A stretch of 64,000 bases of DNA, taken from the NCBI GenBank assembly GCA_963971535.1, contig OZ020599.1:93507765-93571764 (forward strand), in the 5' to 3' direction. Source of the DNA: Notolepis coatsorum (lineage: Eukaryota; Chordata; Actinopteri; Aulopiformes; Paralepididae). The translations under genes and the position numbers were made by a program. Below are positions 1 through 11,460 of the stretch, piece after piece (position 1 is the stretch's first letter; every line of letters starts with the position of its first letter). The notes beneath the pieces are model-generated. The model saw only the letters and a program-made list of their open reading frames with translations, was not told the DNA's origin and ran no database searches.

Positions 1-97
1 TTAAATTGAATGCTCACTATGAGAATGGCAAAATGGCTGTGACAAACAGAAGCTGTAACAACTGTAAAGCAAAGTCTACTTCGTGTGTATATACTCT

Positions 98-400
98 ATT
101 AGATTAGATTAGATTAGATTCAAATGTAGTGTCATTATACAGCACAAGTACAGTACAATTAAAATAAGTTTGGCGTCCAACTAGAGTGCAAATGTAGCAG
201 TAAAGTGCAACAGCAATATACAATGTAAAGGTGATTAAACTGGGCACAAAATATGCAAACTAACTAGTAACTAGTAAGAGTAGGAGGTACACTGCTGACC
301 AGTATGACTACCACCACACTGTCTTTATACCTGTATCACTGTACACTGTACATTAAACATTAATATAAAATATTATATTAATATATTCATGCTATTATAT
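98..400 (-). mobile_element. LINE 3'-end fragment (Rex1/CR1-like tail)
   Basis: The stretch begins with tandem GATTA and continues through a segment containing tgtcattatacagcacaag. Related copies recur at 2364-2925, 30784-30960, 43090-43437 and 50086-50180. I infer the 3' UTR and tail of a non-LTR element on the minus strand. The tandem pentanucleotide would be its 3' end. Confidence 0.55.
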
Positions 401-423
401 GATTCTTCCTCTTTGTTTCACAG

Positions 424-513
424 TTAGAAATAAAGAACCACGTGTTCTTCTCTCCACTCAACTGGGACGACCTGTACCACAAGAGGATCACTCCCCCTTA
501 CAACCCCAACGTG
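424..513 (+). CDS. sgk2: SGK2-like kinase, penultimate coding exon
   Basis: This 90-bp exon encodes 30 residues from the start of the AGC-kinase C-terminal extension of a serum/glucocorticoid-regulated kinase, a cytosolic Ser/Thr kinase acting downstream of PI3K, PDK1 and mTORC2. It contains [17 protein letters not shown] followed by ITPPYNPNV, the usual end of the SGK catalytic region. An acceptor (tttgtttcacag) precedes it and a donor (GTG|gtgagt) follows, and both ends are in phase 0. The DDLYHKR stretch fits SGK2 better than SGK1 or SGK3, as far as I recall those families. The catalytic domain itself would lie left of the window. The next exon is about 4 kb downstream, across a repeat-filled intron. 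Confidence 0.85.
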
Positions 514-589
514 GTGAGTTGGATTAGTCTGTCTCCCCGGCCCTGCATGCCTGTCTATCCATCCTACTACGCCTCTGATTAACCCAAAT

Positions 590-660
590 GTCCGGCACCG
601 GACTCATAATTCGGAAGATCACCGGTTCGAGACCCGGGCATGGGCGTTGTCGGAAAGTGG
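590..660 (+). mobile_element. SINE head remnant with tRNA-like B box
   Basis: The segment holds ggttcgagaccc, a good match to the RNA polymerase III B-box consensus, and then runs directly into the 44-bp minisatellite. Together with the SINE-like tail at 1820-1985 it looks like one SINE split by expansion of an internal segment. Confidence 0.5.
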
Positions 661-1648
661 TGTTGTTGTCCAGCAGGGAGCACTCTGTCCTCTGGACCTG
701 GTGGTGTTGTTGTCCAGCAGGGAGCACTCTGTCCTCTGGACCTGGTGGTGTTGTTGTCCAGCAGGGAGCACTCTGTCCTCTGGACCTGGTGGTGTTGTTG
801 TCCAGCAGGGAGCACTCTGTCCTCTGGACCTGGTGGTGTTGTTGTCCAGCAGGGAGCACTCTGTCCTCTGGACCTGGTGGTGCTGTTGTCCAGCAGGGAG
901 CACTCTGTCCTCTGGACCTGGTGGTGCTGTTGTCCAGCAGGGAGCACTCTGTCCTCTGGACCTGGTGGTGCTGTTGTTCAGCAGGGAGCACTCTGTCCTC
1001 TGGACCTGGTGGTGTTGTTGTCCAGCAGGGAGCACTCTGTCCTCTGGACCTGGTGGTGTTGTTGTCCAGCAGGGAGCACTCTGTCCTCTGGACCTGGTGG
1101 TGTTGTTGTCCAGCAGGGAGCACTCTGTCCTCTGGACCTGGTGGTGCTGTTGTCCAGCAGGGAGCACTCTGTCCTCTGGACCTGGTGGTGTTGTTGTCCA
1201 GCAGGGAGCACTCTGTCCTCTGGACCTGGTGGTGCTGTTGTCCAGCAGGGAGCACTCTGTCCTCTGGACCTGGTGGTGTTGTTGTCCAGCAGGGAGCACT
1301 CTGTCCTCTGGACCTGGTGGTGCTGTTGTCCAGCAGGGAGCACTCTGTCCTCTGGACCTGGTGGTGTTGTTGTCCAGCAGGGAGCACTCTGTCCTCTGGA
1401 CCTGGTGGTGCTGTTGTCCAGCAGGGAGCACTCTGTCCTCTGGACCTGGTGGTGCTGTTGGTGGTGCTGTTGTCCAGCAGGGAGCACTCTGTCCTCTGGA
1501 CCTGGTGGTGTTGTTGTCCAGCAGGGAGCACTCTGTCCTCTGGACCTGGTGGTGCTGTTGGTGGTGCTGTTGTCCAGCAGGGAGCACTCTGTCCTCTGGA
1601 CCTGGTGGTGCTGTTGTCCAGCAGGGAGCACTCTGTCCTCTGGACTTG
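655..1648. repeat. 44-bp minisatellite, about 22 copies
   Basis: The unit contains ccagcagggagcactctgtc and recurs every 44 bases. The main variants are T/C changes in the gttgttg/gctgttg part, plus two local partial duplications near 1455 and 1560. Because 44 is not a multiple of 3 and the unit lacks stops in most frames, long spurious ORFs appear on both strands. Confidence 0.95.
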
Positions 1649-1819
1649 TCAGTAACAATGCCGAATTTGGTCGTTAAAGAAACCCCCAGGAGTAGGGGGT
1701 TCCCCGACATTCCTGGCAAAATTCCAAATCAGGTCTCTTACATCAAGGCTACCTAATCATCCCTCCCCCCCTTAATTGCCTGATATCAATCCCTGTCTCC
1801 CGAGCCTTTCAGCCATTGT

Positions 1820-1985
1820 GAGTAGGGTGATGTGTGCCGGGTGCCAGTGTATGGCAGCCATTGAGCTTGCATAGCCCAAGGTTTGGTGCTACACAGTGGT
1901 GGTGAAGGAGGCAATTGTGGTAAAAAGCGCTTTGAGTCTGCCTAGAAAAAAGTGCTATATAAATGCAATGATCATTCATTCAAAT
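1820..1985 (+). mobile_element. SINE/L2-type 3' tail
   Basis: The end (aaagcgctttgagt, then agtgctatataaatgcaatg) is the 3' tail shared by many fish V-SINEs and L2-like LINEs. It sits just right of the minisatellite and probably belongs with the B-box remnant at 590-660. Confidence 0.6.
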
Positions 1986-2363
1986 GTGGTGAGTTGGTGT
2001 CGTACAACACGTCGGCCTGTTTGTCTTGTTTACCCTCCTTGCCTAAGACAGCGTGTCCATATAGTCTTTCAGCCGACAACGTTCGAGGGACACGCTCGGA
2101 AGTGCTGGTCGTGACTGCCGTCGTCGCTAGGTTACTATTTAAAACTCCTCTGGAGCGTGGTGGTGTTCTCTCTTGCTAAACGTTGAACTAATATTGACCT
2201 TCTGGTACTCTGGGAGAGCGCTGTGGAGTATGCGCAATAGCACAGCGCTTCCATTGAAATGAGCGACGGTCGGCGCTTAGAAGACAAGGTTATCCGTGGA
2301 CATGTTGCCTAATTGCTCCTGTAATGCCAACACACTAAGTCAGCCCGCCTGGCTGTAATTACA

Positions 2364-2925
2364 TTAGATTAGATTAGATTCAAATGCATTGTCATCATAC
2401 AGCACAACGAAAATAAGTTTGGCATCTATCTAACCAGAATGCAAAGGTAACGGTAAAGTGCATTAACACTATACAATGTAGCATACAAAGTAATTAAATG
2501 TGATATATATATAGTATAACAAACTACTGAGGAATATATGCTAAACTGATGTATGTACAGTATTATTATATACAGTAATACAAATATAAATACACTATAG
2601 TAGTAAGCCATAATGTCCAGTGGATTAACTATAAGAGTAGGTTTGGGATATATGCAAATATAAATATAGTATACACAGTGTGTACAGTGCACAGAGTTGC
2701 TATGTATACAGGTATGTAAACAGGGATATATGCAGATATATTCATACAGATAAGTAAAATATATAGTGGTAAGCCATACTGGCCAGTGGTAAAACTAGTA
2801 AGAGTAGGTATGGGATATATATACAGATATAATATATACAGGCAAATCAACAGGGATATATGCAGATATATCCAAACAGTTGTAGATACATATATGTACA
2901 CTATATACAGTGTTATAGTATTATT
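2364..2925 (-). mobile_element. LINE 3'-end fragment with internal repeats
   Basis: It opens with tandem GATTA like 98-400 and continues with several copies of an AT-rich motif (gtaagagtaggtatgggatatat). It is a related but longer and internally duplicated tail lying in the SGK intron. Confidence 0.5.
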
Positions 2926-3037
2926 GTGTCAGGACCAGGACTGGGGGACCCAAGATGCAGGTGGACACTGTAGTGATATAGAAGATATTTAATTTCAAGA
3001 ACGGGGGAAGGTTGGAGGTGGTGATGTTGTAGCAGAG

Positions 3038-3038
3038 A

Positions 3039-3069
<31 letters not shown>

Positions 3070-3103
3070 CCGGCAGGCAGGCTGGCAGGCAGGCAATGGT
3101 GAT
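3038..3103. repeat. (GGCA)n microsatellite
   Basis: About 16 tandem ggca units with two small interruptions, in the SGK intron. Confidence 0.9.
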
Positions 3104-3881
3104 CCTGAGGCAAAAGAAACACAGAATAAGCTAAGCAAAAAAAACACAAAAAGACAGACAAAAAGCTGTCGAGTAATAATTTCCAAAAAGAGAGGCCTGA
3201 AACATCAGTACCAAGTAGCTGAGTTAATGATCTGATGAAGAGTGACTGAAGAACCGGGGTAGATATGCTGCAGGGCTGATGAGTAGATGGCCGGCAGGTG
3301 TGGTTGAGTTGATTACAGGAAGCTGCCCATATATGGGATGCAGGAAGCTGCTCGCCTCAGTTGACACACAAACAAGGACAGACATGAGAAAAACAGGGGT
3401 AGGGGAGACACAGGAGCTGCTGGATCATGACATTATTGAACGTGGCTATCATACAGGTACAGTATGTAAACTGTAATATATGGGTAGACAATAGGTTGAG
3501 GTAGGTAGGTACTTGATTGACTATTGTAGCTCTCTTCATGACAACACAGACACAGGTCCATTCTTTATACAGGCGCTTATTATTCAGGCAAGTCTTGTGG
3601 CTCATCCACACCTCCTCCTTCTTTCTCATGCCGTCCATTGTGAATGAACACGGTACAAAATGCATCAGCAGATTACACCATAGGCTACATCGTTTGAAAC
3701 TAATTAAATACAATGGCCCTTAGCGTGCGCATGAAACAAAGTGCATTTTCTCAAGTGAAATAAAATACCTCGTTGGCCACTTGTCATGAGAAGAGGTTCT
3801 TGAGTTCTTATGAGTCCTTGGAAAGTTCTTTGACTTCAGACGTCAACAATTGTAACTTAAATAAAATCTTGTGGAGCAGCG

Positions 3882-3980
3882 TGAGACACCTGTTCACCTG
3901 AAGTCCATCAGAGAGAGAGACACCTGCTCACCTGAGGTCCATCAGAGAGAGAGAGAGAGACACCTGCTCACCTGAGGTCC

Positions 3981-4018
<38 letters not shown>

Positions 4019-4345
4019 TGCTCACCTGAAGTCCATCAGAGAGAGAGAGAGACACCTGCTCACCTGAAGTCCATCAGAGAGAGAGAGACACCTGCTCACC
4101 TGAAGTCCATCAGAGAGAGAGAGAGACACCTGCTCACCTGAAGTCCATCAGAGAGAGAGAGACACCTGCTCACCTGAAGTCCATCAGAGAGAGAGAGAGA
4201 GAGAGACACCTGCTCACCTGAAGTCCATCAGAGAGAGAGAGAGACCTGCTCACCTGAAGTCCATCAGAGAGAGAGAGAGAGACACCTGCTCACCTGAAGT
4301 CCATCAGAGAGAGAGAGAGACCTGCTCACCTGAAGAGAGAGACCC
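3882..4345. repeat. Variable-length minisatellite with (AG)n cores
   Basis: About ten units of the form acctgctcacctgaagtcca followed by tcag and a run of 4 to 14 AG dinucleotides. Unit length changes with the AG run. It ends about 165 bp before the acceptor of the last SGK exon. Confidence 0.9.
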
Positions 4346-4509
4346 AGTTCTGTAATTTTTAAATGTAACACTCTCTCTTGAGATTGTGTGCCTTATTGCT
4401 TTTAACAATTGTACATGAAATTAAGAACAATCACGAATCAATGAATCATCATGAATATAGAGTATTTATGCAACAGCACTTACACCCATTGTTCTGTCAT
4501 CCTTTCTAG

Positions 4510-4665
4510 AAGGGCCCAGCGGACACCCAGCACATTGACCCGGAGTTCACCAGAGAGATGGTTCCCAACTCCGTGAGTCGGACCCCCGAGTTCAACGCCA
4601 GCACCAGCGCCAACAACGCCTTCAACGGATTCTCCTACGTCAACAACGACGACAGCTTCCTGTGA
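4510..4665 (+). CDS. sgk2: SGK2-like kinase, last coding exon with stop
   Basis: The acceptor is cctttctag at 4501-4509. The 51 encoded residues include GPAD, DPEFTREMVPNSV and the hydrophobic motif FNGFSY, whose Ser is the mTORC2 site in AGC kinases. They end in DDSFL and TGA at 4663-4665. Phase 0 joins cleanly to exon 424-513. DPEFT with GPAD and SANNAF resembles SGK2. The DSFL tail is more like SGK1, so an SGK1/SGK2-type paralogue cannot be excluded. SGK3 is unlikely, because its tail differs. The neighbouring MYBL2-like gene on the same strand supports SGK2, since these two genes are close neighbours on human 20q13. Confidence 0.85.
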   Translation, partial: KGPADTQHIDPEFTREMVPNSVSRTPEFNASTSANNAFNGFSYVNNDDSFL

Positions 4666-4728
4666 GACGGAAGGTCCCCGTCAGACAGACAGACAGACCT
4701 GGGCAAGATGGAATGTTTCATATGAAGG

Positions 4729-4749
4729 GGGGGGGGGGGGGGGGGGGGG
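4729..4749. repeat. Poly-G run in SGK 3' UTR region
   Basis: A run of about 21 consecutive G lies 65 bp past the SGK stop codon. Similar runs occur at 31921-31942, 33679-33699 and 58316-58331. Confidence 0.9.
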
Positions 4750-4914
4750 CAACTTGTCTTGCAACTGTTGTCATGGTGATGTTACACGGGCAACATTTTG
4801 AGGCAATGGAGATGCAGTTGCCTTCACATGGATGGGATTGGTAGTAAGTGGGCGGATGTCAAGGATAAACTGTGAAGAAAATTCATTCAGTCTTAAAGGA
4901 ACCATTGATTTTGT

Positions 4915-5490
4915 TTAACCCTTTCCCTACCACACTACAAAGGGTTAACACTTTCACTACCACACTACAAAGGGTTAACACTTTCACTACCACACTACAG
5001 AAGGTTAACCCTTTCGCTACCACACTACAAAGGGTTAACGCTTTCACTACCACACTACAGAAGGTTAACCCTTTTGCTACCACACTACAAAGGGTTAACG
5101 CTTTCACTACCACACTACAGAAGGTTAACCCTTTCGCTACCACACTACAAAGGGTTAACGCTTTCACTACCACACTACAGAAGGTTAACCCTTTTGCTAC
5201 CACACTACAGGTTAACCCTTTCACTACCACACTACAAAGGGTTAACACTTTCACTACCACACTACAAAGAGTTAACGCTTTCACTACCACACTACAGAAG
5301 GTTGACCCTTTCACTACCACACTACAAAGGGTTAACGCTTTCACTACCACACTACAGAAGGTTAACCCTTTCACTACCACACTACAGACTGTTTCTGTTA
5401 ACCTTCTGTGGTGTGGTAGTGAAAGCGTTAACCCTTTGTAGTGTGGTAGTGAAAGGGTTAACCTTCTGTAGTGTGGTAGTGAAAGGGTTA
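4915..5490. repeat. 30-bp minisatellite ending in inverted copies
   Basis: The unit (actttcactaccacactaca then aagggttaac) repeats every 30 bases from 4915 to about 5388. Three copies in the opposite orientation then follow (5399-5490). Each unit also carries a short internal palindrome, aaccctt/aagggtt. Because 30 is a multiple of 3, long repetitive ORFs exist on both strands, but I see no sign of a gene. Confidence 0.92.
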
Positions 5491-6540
5491 AGAAGCTGAT
5501 CTGATTTGTCACAAACATTTGAATCCATCCAGAAATACACTGGCACCAGTGTATTGGTGTTTTGGTTTTCGAGGTATCAAAAGTAGAAATGGTTAGAATT
5601 TGAGTTTAGTATTAGCAATACTAGTGATAGTCAATTGTGTGAGGACGTCGTTTGGAAGGCGCTAACAGTGATTTTCCAGAGACCTGCTAACCACTCTTCC
5701 ATTGACTTCCACTAGCGTTTCACCCTCAGTGAACTAAAGACTAAAGCACAGAATGACGAGCCCAATGTCCCTTACTGAGTGGCTGACTCCCTGTTGTTGA
5801 AACATGCACGCGTGAGTCTGGCTTAACTAGACTCGCTAATGCCTAGTCTTGTTTTTCCAATATTGCCTGTCTATTACATTACCCTAAAATGTTGTCCATA
5901 ACCTGGGGAATACAAGCATGTAGGAAGTGGGACTACATTTGTAGTTTAGATATTTAAAACCACTTCCTAAACACACTTTTGACCAGGTCTCGTGTCAGAC
6001 AGGAAACCGGGGATCCTATACCACCACAGAAGAAGAATTAATAGAACACAGTGCTGGAAAAGGAATCTTTGCGACAAACGCTGAGCTCGTAATTGCCCTG
6101 CTGAGAGGTTGTTCTTTGTGCCATTGACTTACAGCGGAGTGAATATTATCTTAGCGCAAAGGTGCTTCTGGCGTAAATAGTAACATAATCAGCAGTGGGT
6201 GGACCAATGCTTTAGATTTGCATTTAACTGTCAAAATGATCTCTACCTTTAGTGGGGTGTTTTGTCCCCCCCTGTTGGTGGGATGAAATTTCCCCCCAAA
6301 ACGTACATTCCAGGACCGAGGACCTTTTGTCTGCAATGGCCGTGTCCTCCAGCTCAGAGGAGTTGTCTTTAACCTGTAGTCATTCAACGTGTTCTCATGA
6401 ACCCATTCCTTAGCGTGTGCTATGAAAAGTTGTGGACCAATTTTTGCCGCGTTGCAACTCCTCTGACTTTTTGTGGTCGTTATGATGAACTTATGGTTAG
6501 GTTTAGGTTAAGGTTAGGGTTAGGTTAAAGGTAGCATCCG
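5491..6540. other. Interval with no recognisable feature
   Basis: I see no exon, recognisable transposon end or tandem array. The only simple sequence is a short ggttaggtt/ggttagggt stretch near 6496-6530. Confidence 0.5.
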
Positions 6541-6564
6541 TAATGCTGTCAAACAGCAACCTAA

Positions 6565-6965
6565 GGGCGGTCAGGTGGCGTAGCTCGTCACCAATGCAAG
6601 AGGCTGCGGTCTCGACTCCCGGAGTCAGCATTGCTTGGGGCTTGGGCTGATCGCTATACTAACCCGTTTGGCTGGGTTAGGGGGAGGGCAAGTCATGGGT
6701 GGGAATCTGGCGTTGTGGACAGCGACGCCTACAGGTCAGGTCTGGGCGCTTGCTCAGCGGAGGCAGGACTTGATGAAGGCAGCGTGACCGCCGCGCGTGT
6801 CGGAGGAAGCGTGCAGATTACTTCAGGGTTCCCTTGTACCGACCAGTGGGAGAACATGCACACAACATCCAGGTAGGGAGGGGGGGAATTGGCACAACGA
6901 CTAAATTGGGATGGGGAGAAAACAGAGAAAAAATCGGAGAAAGATAGGATAAAAATAAAATTGCA
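6565..6965 (+). mobile_element. tRNA-derived SINE, old copy
   Basis: It starts gggcggtcaggtggcgtag and has a B-box-like gtctcgactccc. It shares blocks (gttgtggacagcgac, gaccagtgggaga, aattgggatggggagaaaa) with the full copy at 59251-59690. It is more diverged, so probably an older subfamily. Confidence 0.75.
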
Positions 6966-7376
6966 ACCTATAGGCAAAAGAGCCCCGATTGGTATTGCAC
7001 TTACATTTACTGTTTTGGTCTGATGTGTGGGGGGATAGGGGAAGGGTTTGCTTTTGTTTTGGTTCTTTTCATGTATTTTATTGGGGATGCTGCTCGGTGT
7101 ATACTGCCTGCCTATTCTGCAATGCCTATTTGATTTTGAACATAAAGTAAAACAATTTGTATAATAAGTTATGAATCTATATATATGATATAATATACTA
7201 TATACCAACCCTACTATAGCTATAATACTGTGAATTTCTCCACACCTCTCTTGGCAGAATCCCCTCCCCCTATCCCCACTCAGCTCCAAAAGTTGCAGCA
7301 GACCAAAGCAAAAACATTTGAAGGAGGAGCACTTTTGCCTAGAGGTTGAGGTTTGACGTCATTACAGATTCCACCT

Positions 7377-8905
7377 TTAAAGTGGAGATGAAGCAGTGAA
7401 CAATGTGATCCTAGTTTGTTTGTTGTGTACCTTGTGTAAGACAGGGTTCTATAATCAAATGTGAAATCTATCTTATTTGTCTGAAAAATCAAATATAATA
7501 TCCCTGTTTTCAACATGGGCGCCGCCATTTTGTTGCTGACGTCATGGCTGACGTCATGGGGCTTGTTTGGTGTATACACTGCTGGTTAGCTGCCTATAGT
7601 GAATGGGTCAGTCAGTAAATAAAATGTTGCCTACAAAACAACGGGACCGCGGTGGTTCTGTTTGTATTGCTCCTGGCTGTTCAAACTCATTTTACCATGT
7701 GAGAGAGAGGAAAGTTGGCTTATTTCCACAAACTACCAGTGAAAAAAACAGTGTTGTTGGCACGTTGGCTCAGGCTGGATCTGCAGCGAACACTTCATTG
7801 CCTCGGATTATGTTGTTTGGGTGGGATGTTTGTCCAGAAGACCACTAATCAGCTGAAGCCGGATGCGGTTCCCTCAGTCTTCGACAGACACACCGGCCCA
7901 GGCAGTTCAGCGTCGCGGAGCATTCAGCCTGCTGGCTACCTAGATCCACTTCAACCAGCGTCGCGGAGCATTCAGCCTGCTGGCTACATAGATCCACTTC
8001 AACCAGCCGAGCGTCGGGAGCTCCAGCAGCTTGTCGATGTGCTAATAGCCTGGAGCCAGCTACCGTTAGCTTGCCGAGGCTCCAGCACACCGACAAGCTG
8101 TGTAGCCAGCTACCGTTAGCTTGCCGAGGCTCCAGCACACCGACAAGCTGTGTAGCCAGCTACCGTTAGCTTGCCGAGGCTCCAGCACACCGACAAGCTG
8201 TGTAGCCAGCTACCGTTAGCTTGCCGAGGCTATTAGCACACCGACAAGCTGTGTAGCCAGCAGGCTGAATGCTCCGCGACGCTGGTTGAAGTGGATCTAG
8301 GTAGCCAGCAGGCTGAATGCTCCGCGACGCTGAACTGCCTGGGCCGGTGTGTCTGTCGAAGACTGAGGGAACCGCGTCCGGCTTCAGCTGATTAGTGGTC
8401 TTCTGGACAAACATCCCACCCCAACAACATAATCCGAGGCAATGAAGTGTTCGCTGCAGATCCTCCTTCCCTGTCCAACAGGCTGGTCGCGCCGCCTGAG
8501 TGCAGCCAGCCTGAGCCAACATGCCAACAACACTGTTTTTTTCACTGGTAGTTTGTGGAAATTAACCAACTTTCCTCTCTCTCACATGGTAAAATTAGTT
8601 TGAATAGCCAGGAGCAATACAAACAGAACCACCGCGGTCCCGTTGTTTTGTAGGCAACATTTTATTTACTGACTGACACATTCACTATAGGCAGCTAACC
8701 AGCAGTGTATACACCAAACAAGCCCCATGACGTCAGCAACAAAATGGCCGCGCCCATAATGATAAATGCTTCAAAAATGCACATAACAAATCGTTTTTTC
8801 TTAGAAACTGCTTATTTTTATAACGTGATTTTTTCTGTGGCTTATCTAAATACTAATGTGATGCTATGAATATGTATTTATCGCACTGCTTCATCTCCAC
8901 TTTAA
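7377..8905. mobile_element. Palindromic TTAA element with THAP remnants (Kolobok-like)
   Basis: TTAA at 7377-7380 and 8902-8905 flanks terminal inverted repeats (agtggagatgaagcagtg and its complement). The two arms are near-complementary over several hundred bases (about 7500-8010 against 8230-8760), with tandem repeats in the middle. Both arms encode pieces of a THAP zinc-finger domain, split over frames: CIAPGCSNSF, then ICSEHFIASDY, then DAVPSVFD. THAP plus TTAA target duplication is characteristic of the Kolobok superfamily. piggyBac also uses TTAA but usually lacks THAP. No intact transposase remains. Confidence 0.75.
8030..8255. repeat. About 52-bp tandem repeat at the palindrome centre
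   Basis: About four copies of a unit containing tagccagctaccgttagctt and gccgaggctccagcacaccg lie between the arms of the palindromic TTAA element. Confidence 0.85.
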
Positions 8906-9233
8906 GGTTATGGTTAGGATTAGGGGCGGGGTTACAGTTATTTGCGCACTCACCAATCCGTAGGAAATCCAACGAAAAAGTCGGCACTCATGAGAATAGC
9001 CTGAGTTATTACATAAGGATTAATGATTATATTAATGATTTGTTCATTGAAATGTAAAGTCACCAGTAAATGGCTAATGTTATCGTGGAAATAATGTATG
9101 GTGTGGAAAAAATTTCGCAGCTTTGATATTAGGATCATAGAAATAGTAATGTAGTTATATGAGGAAACACCACAAACGGCCTTTCATCCTTTGGATCGCA
9201 GGCTGTATAATAACACGGGCACAAAACATAATT

Positions 9234-9632
9234 TTAAAGGTGCACTACGCCGTTTCAGGGGAGGGGGATTTGTTTACATTTGCAAGAGCCTGCAGTTAGT
9301 TTACGAAACATATTTACTATATTCTGTGTGTGATTCCTCAAATTATTCTATATTAACATCATAAATAAATAGAAAATGTAATAAAAGAAATGGATACATT
9401 TGAGGCACTGAACCAAACCTAGAAGATACTTTTTGGAATAGTAAATGTATTCGTAAACAAAATGGACGGCTCTGTAACAACAGCATTCTAGTTTCAAACA
9501 GTGTTCCAAGGACCTGGTTTTTCTCAGAATTCTTTTTCAAATAATAATAGATATTTATAATAGAATTTATTATACTTTTTTATTTTTATTTTCTTCAAAT
9601 TTCTTTCCACAAACTACATAGTGCCCCTTTAA
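9234..9632. mobile_element. TTAA-flanked MITE, 399 bp
   Basis: TTAA at both ends, with short inverted termini (AAGGTGCACTA on the left, TAGTGCCCCTT on the right). No coding capacity. The superfamily (piggyBac or Kolobok) cannot be decided from the ends alone. Confidence 0.7.
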
Positions 9633-9639
9633 CTCCATC

Positions 9640-10780
9640 AAATCTGATGTGTTACGACAGATATATTTAATATATATATATTTATAATTATATATACTGT
9701 ATATATATATGATATACCTACGGCGGGACAACCACATTTAGCAACAGATCTGTGTCAGAAATCTGATTTTCTGGTCATCACAAAACCAGTCTTTGTCCCT
9801 CCTGTACAAAACTTAAAAGGGAAAATCCAACCTAAAATTGTATTTGCACAATGCTATTTTCTATAATACTGTACAGCTCAGTTTTGATTTGTGAATCGAT
9901 GAAGTCTCAGAGAGACAGGTTTGTACTGATGACATCATCAAGGGATCAATCCTGGAGCAGCTCCGTGGACAGTGAATAGAACTGTACTAAGAACTACCCT
10001 ACATTTAAATAAAACTCATTTGGATGTGACGGCTAGAAGAAAGATCCTGTGAGGCCACAAAGACAGCCACTAAGTCATATCGACCAACTCCAAAAGGTGT
10101 CACTTGATGACATCACAGATTCAAGTCTTGATGCTCTGATCTCCAGCTTAGGGAGGCGGTTGTCAGTTTATATATTTTGACAATATATATATATATATAT
10201 ATATATACATTGTCCAAGATCACTGCAACAGTACAATGTAAATTCAGTTTTAGGGTGGATTTCCCATTTAAGTACCAGTGCCTGGTTGCACCAGAACAAG
10301 AGTTTCTACATTACAAAGTCTCACTTAAAGGGTACGTTCAGAATCTTTTACCCCTAGCCATATATATTATGTCCTACTCATCAGTGGGGTTGTCGATTGG
10401 TAGAGTCCTTTGTCAGCACAATCCATGCTGCGTTTCATACTGGACATGCCAGCTCCTCTTTAGTTAAGACACAAAATCTATGTAAAGTTAGTGGAGCCAC
10501 AGTAAAGAAAATGAAATAAACCCCTCTCATACTCGAAAACAGACTTCTTTGCTTTGGGCGCTCTGTGGAGTAGGTCTCTGCGTTTATTTCAGGGTTTATA
10601 CAGACGTAAGCGTGGCCCCACATTACTCTACATAGTTTTTTTTTGTGGATAACTAACCGGAGCTGTGGATAAGATATCCAGTGCTGTGCTGAGAAAGTAC
10701 TGCGGCTCGACAACATGGTTGATGAGTGGGAAACAGGGCTAGGGCTCTGTCTGAACTCACCCTTTAAGTTATTTATGATT
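9640..10780. other. Interval with no recognisable gene
   Basis: Contains short AT dinucleotide runs (near 9666-9710 and 10184-10206) but no exon or complete transposon that I can support. Confidence 0.4.
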
Positions 10781-10785
10781 ATCAA

Positions 10786-11190
10786 GTTCAAGTTTTGTTT
10801 TATTTTATTTGTGACATAATAAAGGTACATGTACAACATTACAGTCAAATGCTTGGTTCCGAAGCCCCCTGAGATTGTGCTTCATACAGTAAAAAAAAAG
10901 GATAAAGACCAAACACTATACAAAAAATATACAATATACAAACTAAAATGCAAAAATGATAAAAATAAGGTAGGGATGTAGTGCAATTAAGAGTGTTGCC
11001 ATAGAGACGGCAAGATAAAGACGCCAAGAAAAGGAGTCTCCTGCAACTGACACCTGCTGACACACGGAACTGCCTGCAGAAGGTGCTTGATACGGGAAAT
11101 AAAGCTTGATACAGAAAACATTTATAATTATTTATTTTTATTTCTTGAGCGGAATGCTGTGAGTGGCGGCTGAGAGAAAATCTATATTGT
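10786..11190 (-). mobile_element. LINE 3' tail fragment
   Basis: The segment (caagttcaagttttgtttta, then aatgcttggttccgaag) matches in style the stretch at 47795-47935 (caagttcaagtttctttaat, then aaaatgcttctta). This suggests a dispersed LINE 3' end on the minus strand. No RT motif is visible. Confidence 0.4.
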
Positions 11191-11410
11191 TGGTGGAGCA
11201 TATATACGTATCTGCAGCAGTGCAGCCAGTATGCTGTAAAAGGGTGGACTTCTATCCAGCCTTAGTATGCTATTACAATTATCACTGAATACAACATTGC
11301 ATGGTATCAGTTAACTTTCAATTCAATCAATTAAAACATTAAACTTGTCAGGTTATCTGCTAATGGTAGAGCACTCATTATTGTTTAAAACAGGTTGGAT
11401 ATAATGTAAT

Positions 11411-11411
11411 A

Positions 11412-11460
<49 letters not shown>
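11411..11460. repeat. (ATT)n microsatellite
   Basis: About 16 ATT units. Confidence 0.95.

Noticed and set aside
655-1648. Regular repeats as a CRISPR array
   Set aside because: Units are contiguous without unique spacers, and the organism is a eukaryote.
524-1756. Several 200-370-codon ORFs on both strands
   Set aside because: They are readings of the 44-bp minisatellite in different frames and have no gene structure.
4872-5518. Repetitive ORFs of 141-211 codons
   Set aside because: The 30-bp repeat keeps frames open on both strands. No start context, splice sites or family resemblance.
7603-8569. THAP-containing ORFs as a host THAP gene
   Set aside because: The domain is split over frames, duplicated in inverted arms and enclosed by TTAA-flanked inverted ends, so it is transposon-derived.
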